Below, one piece after another: positions 57,532-64,000 of a DNA stretch of 64,000 nucleotides (position 1 is its first letter; each line of letters begins with the position of its first letter). The notes below the pieces were generated by a model that was given only the letters and a program-made list of their open reading frames with translations, made no database searches and was not told where the DNA came from. A program made the translations under genes and the position numbers. Where the stretch lies: the NCBI GenBank assembly GCA_963966185.1, contig CAWZYM010000010.1:361001-425000 (forward strand), read 5' to 3'. This DNA is from Rhabditoides inermis (taxonomy: Eukaryota; Nematoda; Chromadorea; Rhabditida; Rhabditidae).

Positions 57532-58361
57532 ATGGCGGATCAATGGAATGCGTGGGCGGCACAGTTCGGAGTGAGTATCATTTTTGTTATTGTAGAATTG
57601 CTGTGGAACAAAGACGAGACGTTCAGAACAACGTGTCTAATGGGACAAAAGAAATGAATCGATGAACGGCTCGAAACTTGCATAAACTGTGCCAGAGCAA
57701 GCAGTCTTCCTCCTCTTTTTTTGTTGTACATGTTATTCTCGCGTACTGACTCTCTCTCTTTCTCTGAACTACGATCTACCCCACTAGGTTTAAAAGAATA
57801 GAACAATGAGAGTCGTATACAGTTTTGCTGCACAGTGGAGCGCAGTAACGCAACGTTCCATGATATGAATCGATTGCGCTTTACTTTGCACTGCTGAAAA
57901 AGCGCTACTTTAACCAGGCATATAGTGTATAGTTGTGTAGATTTATAGTCCTTCTTCGACCTCCTCCGCAGAGTGAATCTCTTCGGGGTACCTTTACCGT
58001 TTATAATGTCTAATTGAGAGATTATCCTCGACACACCATCTGATTGGGATCTTGGGATCCTTTGTACGACTCATTTTGTGAATGGCGAGGTCGTGAAACC
58101 TTTCCGAATCAGAAACAGAATCGTGAAACTTTTATAGTATCTGGTTGCAGCACCTATCTGGTCAGGCTGTGCATCCCATACCCGCTCTTCCTTCACTCAA
58201 CCCCGCACTCGGTCTGCTTTTCAACCTCGCACCCCAGCAGGCACATGTGCTCCTCCACAACTACCAACAGATAATGGCCATGCAAGCGGCGCAGGCACAG
58301 GAGAGTCGAGATCACCTGAATTATGTAAGAGAGAGGGAGAGAGAGAGGGAGGAGAGAGGAG

Positions 58362-58424
<63 letters not shown>

Positions 58425-61400
58425 GAGATAGGGAGAGAGAGAGGAGGAAGAGGAGGGGGCGGGGAGAGAAAGAGAGAGAGGGAGAGAGAGAGAGAGGGGG
58501 AGAGAGAGATGCTCAGCAGGGCCGGAGCACATCGCAAGGCTTCCCGCTGGCCGCGTCGCCTGTGGTGCGCAGTGAGGAGTGGCGGCCAGAAGATGCGCGG
58601 CCGAATGCGACCGTGCCCCCGATTCGAATTGGATCCACGTGCAAAGGATGGCAGGGCGAGGGAGAGGAGGAGAGCGCGCCCGGACCATCCGCACCGAGTG
58701 TGTGCGCCAAAGCGTGTTGCCAGACAGACAAGCGGCCCGACAGCCCGTTTGTGATGGGTGGGTTGTCGATTATTTATTATTGATTATTGATTGATGTTTT
58801 AGGCCCATTTGTGATGGGTGAGTGTATTGGTTATTGATCAATTATTGATTTTTAGGTGAGCTGGACGCGGTGGACTACTACGCGAGTCACTTTATGCGCG
58901 GCACGCAGCTGCAGCTGGCGAATGGCAAGCTGAAGAGGGTGGGTTTCGAAGGGTGCCGATTTTTTTTCAAACTTTCTTTCGGAAAAAATGGACGTGACGG
59001 CATTGATGGATCCAAGAATCCGGACTGATCTTCCGCAGTGTTTCTATCTCGACGATCCGCATTAAAAAAAATTATTACACCACAAGGATGCGTCACACAT
59101 GAAATGCCTGTGAACGATGACAATGGAGGGGCAGCAGTAGAGTACTAGATGGTATGGTTCTAGAAAACCAGCAATGAGAGTCCACGTTGACGGTGTGTAT
59201 GGATCCAAGAATCCGGACTGATCTCTCCAGACTGTGGATATCCATATGGTGCCGAAGGGTCTCGTCGGTCAGATGGGATGAAGAATCCTTATCGCACACA
59301 TGAATTCAGACGCATCTTAGAATGACTTATCGATCCAGACTAAGAATCCAGATGAGTTCAACGAATCTAAGAGTACCGATAGATACAGAATTCAAAGCAT
59401 CCCGATGGATGGTTTCAAGAATCCAGATTAATCGATCGAGGTTGTGAATCCAGAAGAATATAAGAATTTATGAGTTCAGTATTATAGGTAGAGGACATGT
59501 CCACCGACGACTTTCTTCTCTCCGCTGCTCGGTGCAAGGAGCTAGTAGTGGACGCCAGCACTGTGGGTCTTCTTGTTCTTCTCTCGTCTCATTTCCCTGT
59601 CTTCTTCACGATTCATAATTGCGCGGACTGTAGAACGATGTCCCTCTTCTCTCGTCTTTTACGCTACTGTTATTCAGTTTTTTTTTGCGTTTCATAATTT
59701 CTTTTGTATCAGGTGGAGAACATCACGGTTCGCGAGGATGGCCTTGTCAACATTGTCTTCTCGGTGGGACGCGACAGGGACGAGGTGAGTGTATTGATTG
59801 ATTATCGATTATAGTGGGCCCGCAAATGAGTTCCACTCTTTCCACGAGAGACATTAGAGTGGTTAGACAACGATCAGAACCCTTTGGATGATGTTTTCAA
59901 TTTGACAAAATTTTGCTTGTGTAGCAAGATTGAACCCGCGGCCAGCTGCTTGCTAAGCGAGAGCGTTACCACTACGCCACGAGAACATGTGGGTGGATCA
60001 ATGAAGTAGATATGTGAACGGCAAAAATAGTCTGCTGTGCATTTCGTTCAGTATACGGTATGTTCAAAACCCACGAAAATGTTTTCAACGAAAAATCCTG
60101 AGCTAAGTGCGAGCCAATTATAGGTTGATTGGCTATCGATTAGAAAGTATTGATCGAATCGATTTGACAGGTGGAGGTGGATTGTCTGATTGATTGGTTA
60201 TCGATTAGATACTGATTATTGATCGAACTTATCGATCGATTTGCCAGGTGGAGGTGGACTGTCAGCTGGAGCACCCGTACTTTGTCATAGGCATGGGCTG
60301 GGCGTCGTGCCATCCCAAGCAGACGGCGGATACGTATGGACTGGAGTGCCGGCAGTTGAAGGTGGATTATTGATTGAATTGCCGGCAGTTGAAGGTGGAT
60401 TATTGATTGAATTGCCGGCAGTGGAAGGTGTATTATTAATTAAATTGCCGGCTGTTGAAGGCGGATTATTGATCGAATTGCCGGCTGTTGAAGGCGGATT
60501 ATTGATTGAATTGCCGGCTGTTGAAGGTGGACTATTGATTGAATTGCCGGCTGTTGAAGGTGGATTATTGATTGAAAACTCACTTTGTGGAGTTCATTGT
60601 TGATTTGTGAGTGAAACGGAGAGAGTTCCGCACGGGAAATATGCATGTAAATTGTGTGACAATATATTATTAGGGGCGGCGCGCCAGCGCCGCCCGTTTG
60701 TTATGATCTGTGGCGCGCGCAGCGCGCCACTCCCAGTCCACACGCTATTTGGCTATCATAATACAATATACTTCATTAGAGTGTGTTATGTGTTAGGGTA
60801 TCATTTTGTAAGACCTATGAGTATGATTTGTTGAATAAATATCGGTTGCGGCGCCCAGAACAGCCTCTCTCTCGCTCTCTCCCGCTTTGCCACTAAACGT
60901 GTTTACGACGGCGGCGGCGGCGGCGGCGGCGACGACGGTGTGCATCACGTAAGCTCCGCCCACTGCACTCTGCGCTTATTGGTCTCTCGGCCTCTTGCCG
61001 GTGAAAACTGATTGGCCGAGCGCATGCCCCGCCCTTCGCTCACCCACTCTCGTGTCGGATCGATCGCGCGCCGTCTCTGGCGTCTCTTGCGAGCGCACAC
61101 TCTCTGCGCACTCTCTCATGTCCACTGGCGAGTGACTGGGCAGCCGGCCTGTTATCTGATCGAACGATCTCGGCGAGAGAGAGTGTGAGAGTGAGAGAGC
61201 GCATGTTCTCTTACCGACTTGCCGGTTAGAAAACGTGCGAATTGCAGAAAGCAGGCCGGATGACGCTGTTTTGTTCTCTGTGCAACTCCTCAGTTCGAAC
61301 AGTAATACCAGAAACACAGGAAAATAACCGTATAAGAAAGCTAGCTGAGTTCAGTTCAACGCACCCAGTCCGGCTATTCATGACCGAAGGTTCATTAGCT

Positions 61401-62883
61401 CAAAATCTGAAGATTGTCTTTCTGTGTCTAGAGAGAACAGTGAGGGTAGAAAAAGAGAGTGTTCAAGCGGAGAATAAAACACAATATGCTCTGAGAGAGA
61501 GAACGAGAGAAAGAAAGAAAAAGTGATAGAGAGGGGAGATAAAGAGGAGAGAGAAAGAGATTGAGAAAGAGAGAGATAGAAAAGGGAGAGAGAGAGAGAG
61601 AGAAAGAGAAGGAGAAGGAGAGATAATGAGAGTTAGGGAGTGATAGAGAGAGAAAAGAAAAAGAGAAGGGCGAGTGATAGAGAAAGAGAGAGAAAGAGAG
61701 AGAGAGGGGGGAAAGAGTGAGAGAGAGGGGGGCTATTAGATAAGCGAAATAGAGCGCATCAATCGTCAATGAGCGATCCGACCAGGCTGTTCGTTTCCTG
61801 ATTCTGACTACGTTTTCGAAGACTCTCTAGTTTGGATACGTCAGTGTACTAGTTTTCGAAGATTTTCAAGTTACTGACGTGACTGTTGTCAGTGACTGTT
61901 ACTATGTCTGTGTATTTGTGAATTGTTAATTGTGAGTATTGTAAATTGTAAGTTATTTGTATCTTTATAGCATGATATTCTGACTAGTGAGTTTGTAATA
62001 TGTATTTTCGTTATCTAATGTACAAAATTTCTTCGAAATTTGAGAAAAGGACATCCATTCTCTTTCGAAAAGTACAGGAGTAAAAAGGAGTGGTTTGTTT
62101 TGATCTAATTCAACAAAAGCACATGCATATTTTTTTCTTCGCAGCTGACTAAAATTTCAAAACAAACCTGCTCTTTCTAATCGATGAAAAAAGCGAACAT
62201 ATGTAATTGTAATATGTACTATAATAATTTAAAATAAAAGACCTTTTTGTTGTTAAATTTTTATGCATTTGCATGCGTATATCTGATCAAAAATCACACA
62301 TTTCATAGTTATGAAACATTTCATAGTACATCGTTTGAAAGAGCAGGTTTGTTTTGAAATTTTAGTCAGCTGCGAAGAAAAAAATATGCATGTGCTTTTG
62401 TTGAATTAGATCAAAACAAACCACTCCTTTTTACTCCTGTACTTTTCGAAAGAGAATCAGTCTACAATTGAATCGATAATCATGATATCAATCGATCGTA
62501 TCGATCGTTCTAGATCGGTGACGTGTGCGTGTCGCTGACTCGTCGCGGCGCCGCGCCGCCGGCGGACGATCCACTCGCAGCCTGTGTCAGTCTGGCCGAA
62601 GCTAGGCAACACGTCATGCCCAGTGTCGACAAGCGGCAGGCGACGGGGTTCAAGGTGGGAACTGTGTGTGTACCTGTGCCTCTGTGTCTATCTCTGTGTC
62701 TCTGCGTTTTTAGTCTTTCTAAGAGCTTGTGGGATGAATTTGAATTATAAAGAAGTTACGATGTTGTGACTTGTGCATACTTTATGTTTATTTCAGAAGC
62801 GCCGACATGCGTCGGGCCGCCGATCTGCGCCCCTGCCCGAGAAGCGGCGACGGGTCGAGAGAAGCACATCGGTGGCACTCTGA
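57532..62883 (+). CDS. AXH-domain protein, ataxin-1-like
   Basis: Nine exons: 57532-57570, 58151-58324, 58517-58757, 58856-58938, 59488-59562, 59713-59784, 60248-60361, 62514-62654 and 62797-62883, 341 residues. Residues about 162-278 match the AXH domain of ATXN1/HBP1: SHFMRGTQLQLANGKLKRVED, STDDFL, TVENI, GLVNIVFSVG, VDCQLEHPYFVIGMGWASC, IGDVCVSL. The N-terminal part is Ala/Gln-rich, and a Cys-containing linker precedes the domain. The C-terminus is basic (KRRHASGRRS, EKRRRVERS), suggesting nuclear localisation. AXH proteins bind RNA and transcription cofactors such as Capicua. Exon 7 ends inside a 33-bp tandem repeat, and the last exon lies at the start of a triplicated 154-bp unit. Confidence 0.9.
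57805..57915. repeat. Small palindromic repeat, third copy
   Basis: Shares CGCAGTAACGCAACGTTC and ATCGATTGCGCTTT with the two copies in collagen 3 intron 2. Here it is in intron 1 of the AXH gene. Confidence 0.6.
58330..58512 (+). repeat. GA-rich intron 2 of AXH gene
   Basis: Almost entirely purine, with a pure GA run at about 58366-58412. The acceptor follows immediately (GATGCTCAG). Confidence 0.85.
59079..59200 (+). repeat. Dispersed repeat in AXH intron, second copy
   Basis: About 120 bp matching 13987-14110 in INTS3 intron 22, same orientation. Confidence 0.7.
59826..60124 (-). mobile_element. tRNA-derived SINE, copy 2
   Basis: The minus strand reads TGGCGTAGTGGTAACGCTCT (A box), CTTAGCAAG (anticodon-loop-like, AGC) and GCGGGTTCAATC (B box), closest to tRNA-Ala, then about 150 bp of body shared with 6222-6520. 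Confidence 0.75.
60348..60578 (+). repeat. 33-bp tandem repeat spanning the exon 7 donor of the AXH gene
   Basis: GCCGGC(A/T)GTTGAAG units start at 60348, 60381, 60414, 60447, 60480, 60513 and 60546, exactly 33 bp apart. The first unit holds the real exon end (CGGCAGTTGAAG) and donor GTGGAT. The others repeat both. Copies 4 and 5 have GC in place of GT. The period is 11 codons and the frame stays open. Confidence 0.97.
60685..61040 (-). repeat. Inverted partial copy of the left-edge LTR-like repeat
   Basis: The reverse complement aligns with about 290-660, including the GCC/GTC run, TTAGTGGCAAAGC and TCTTACAAAATGATA. It has no purine tract or ORF next to it. Confidence 0.65.
62057..62457. 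repeat. Foldback repeat with about 150-bp arms
   Basis: Arms begin ATTCTCTTTCGAAAAGTACA and carry CAACAAAAGCACATGCATAT and AAACCTGCTCTTTC. The motif order is as in the palindromes at 1681 and 3366. Confidence 0.85.
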
Positions 62884-63200
62884 TCTAGCTCAATTTCACT
62901 TTTTGTTCTGTGATATGCACTTGTTTTGTTTTCTTGATTAAGTTTTTATTATTATTTATTTATAAAGATAAAACATTTTTGTTAGTGGTTAATGAGCAGC
63001 ACGTCGGGTCGAGAGAAGCACATCGGTGGCACTCTGATCTAGCTCAATTTCACTTTTTGTTCTGTGATATGCACTTGTTTTGTTTTCTTGATTAAGTTTT
63101 TATTATTATTTATTTATAAAGATAAAACATTTTTGTTAGTGGTTAATGAGCAGCACGTCGGGTCGAGAGAAGCACATCGGTGGCACTCTGATCTAGCTCA
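62852..63200 (+). repeat. 154-bp tandem triplication of the AXH gene terminus
   Basis: GGGTCGAGAGAAGCACATCG starts at 62852, 63006 and 63160. Each unit includes the last codons of the gene, the TGA and about 120 bp of 3' UTR (units 1 and 2 nearly identical, unit 3 cut short after AGCTCAATTT). Confidence 0.95.
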
Positions 63201-63483
63201 ATTTTTTTTTTGATAAAGTTTTTTATTATATTTAAAGAGATTTTATTCTAGCAAGTGGTTTAGTGTGTGTCGCTGTTTTCCGCGAGAATTCCCAAGCACC
63301 TGCGCGTTTCATTCCCACACTATGCTTGTTCCGCATTGATTCGCAAAATTTTGGCGCGAAAATGTGGATGGCGTCACTGTTTTGAGTGTTCCACGCTGTT
63401 GTGTTGTTTGTTTCTATTGTTTGCTGTATATTTATATTTATAAGTTATAATTCCAAATGATCGATTGAACTATATTTCGTAGT
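63201..63483. other. Short intergenic region
   Basis: AT-rich sequence after the triplication, then unique sequence up to the next ATG. No RNA gene or repeat is recognised. Confidence 0.5.
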
Positions 63484-64000
63484 ATGGCAACTCGTCGAGT
63501 AACGAGACGCACGGCTGCGATGGACCCGGTGAAAGACGATCCGGAGGGACAGACGCACGTTAACGACTTCTTCAAGGTGTTTTTTTCTTTATTCGAATCA
63601 TTCAATAATATTCGTTCAGGAGACGCGCACGCGTGGCGTCAAGGGGGCGGCCAAGCCGATCAAGGAACAGACGGTGGGTGGTGGTATTGTAGTTTTGTTC
63701 TTCGTCGGCTTTGTATTCTGAGATGCTGAAATGCAAATTTCTGTTGCAGCTCACTCGTTCCACGACACACACGCGTGTCTTCCGGGATGTCGTGAAGGTG
63801 GAAGCTGCGCCCGTCGAGAAGGTATTGTTATTCACATACTGTTTTGGCCATTCTACACTACGAGCTAGAGGCCACTCAACCGAGAGCGAATCATGCAAAG
63901 AGACGTATAAAACTGTTTTGATAACACATCATTTCAGGAGACGTCCCCAGCGCCCGCTGCCACCGAGCCGGTTGTGCCCGCACCCAAGGCCAAGCGCGCC
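63484..64000 (+). CDS. 5' part of an unidentified basic protein (runs off the right edge)
   Basis: Four exons so far: 63484-63576, 63620-63673, 63750-63821 and 63938 onward, all phase 0 with good GT/AG sites. The protein starts MATRRVTRRTAAMDPVKDD, continues with ETRTRGVKGAAKP, TTHTRVFRDVVKVEA and a Pro/Ala-rich stretch (SPAPAATEPVVPAPKAKRA). Rich in Arg, Thr and Val with no recognisable domain in the visible part. A chromatin or nuclear role is possible from the charge only. Same orientation as the AXH gene. Confidence 0.65.

Larger units (their letters stand above)
60669..62457 (+). mobile_element. Possible GC-hairpin + terminal palindrome element, copy 4
   Basis: Begins with ATTAGGGGCGGCGCGCCAGC folding to a GC hairpin, followed at 60702-60731 by a second hairpin (GTGGCGCGCGCAGCGCGCCA). 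It ends in a palindrome (62057-62457). The interior includes an inverted copy of part of the left-edge LTR-like repeat and a GA-rich stretch. It lies within intron 7 of the AXH gene. The join of the two ends into one element is inferred from the layout of copies 1-3. Confidence 0.35.

Noticed and set aside
59925..59995. Functional tRNA-Ala gene
   Set aside because: A and B boxes are present but the acceptor stems do not pair well and the sequence belongs to a 290-bp repeat also at 6222-6520, so a SINE is the better call.
61242..61526. ORF with FCSLCNSSVRTVIPETQ
   Set aside because: Only one CxxC, no further domain, and it runs into simple GA sequence inside an AXH-gene intron.
1..64000. CRISPR arrays, operons, bacterial genes
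   Set aside because: The tandem repeats have no spacers of CRISPR type and all genes are intron-containing eukaryotic genes.

Overview
The window is eukaryotic nuclear DNA and almost certainly from a free-living nematode (rhabditid or diplogastrid-like). The evidence is four cuticle-type collagen genes with the nematode N-terminal domain, genes split into many short exons by small GT-AG introns with TTTCAG acceptors, acceptor-like sites just upstream of several start codons that fit spliced-leader trans-splicing, and closest family resemblance to nematode proteins. I could not run a search, so the species is not identified. All exon models were built by hand from splice consensus, reading frame and known family alignments. 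Every listed junction preserves frame.

Layout. 1-4.4 kb is repeat-rich: a retrotransposon 3' end, then several foldback elements. 5.0-8.2 kb (-) is an OCIA-domain gene whose largest intron holds a complete non-autonomous DNA transposon. It is divergent from a 30-exon Integrator subunit 3 gene (8.6-16.3 kb, +). 15.6-24.6 kb is a segmental duplication: the last three INTS3 exons plus a collagen gene (-) occur twice, separated by repeats that include a LINE inserted into a foldback element. 25.0-29.0 kb holds two further collagens (+). 29.2-34.6 kb (-) is a TRAF-type MATH-domain gene. 37.7-42.2 kb (+) is an SDR16C-like dehydrogenase. Its 2.2 kb intron contains a complete six-exon CCCH zinc-finger gene on the other strand. 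47.0-56.8 kb (+) is an SCP/CTDSP-like phosphatase with three apparent alternative first exons. 57.5-62.9 kb (+) is an ataxin-1-like AXH-domain gene. A partial gene begins at 63.5 kb.

Most genes are unrelated housekeeping or regulatory genes: RNA polymerase II CTD biology (INTS3, SCP phosphatase), signalling (TRAF), lipid/retinoid-type redox (SDR) and mRNA binding (CCCH). The collagens form a local cluster with their own TATA boxes.

The most unusual signal is a recurring pattern: tandem repeats whose unit contains an exon-intron junction. It is seen at a collagen donor (93 bp, at least 5 copies), an AXH-gene donor (33 bp, 7 copies), another collagen donor (3 copies) and a TRAF acceptor (41 bp, 5 copies), plus a triplicated gene terminus (154 bp). 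A second unusual signal is a family of elements built from a GC-rich hairpin at one end and a 100-bp-arm palindrome at the other.
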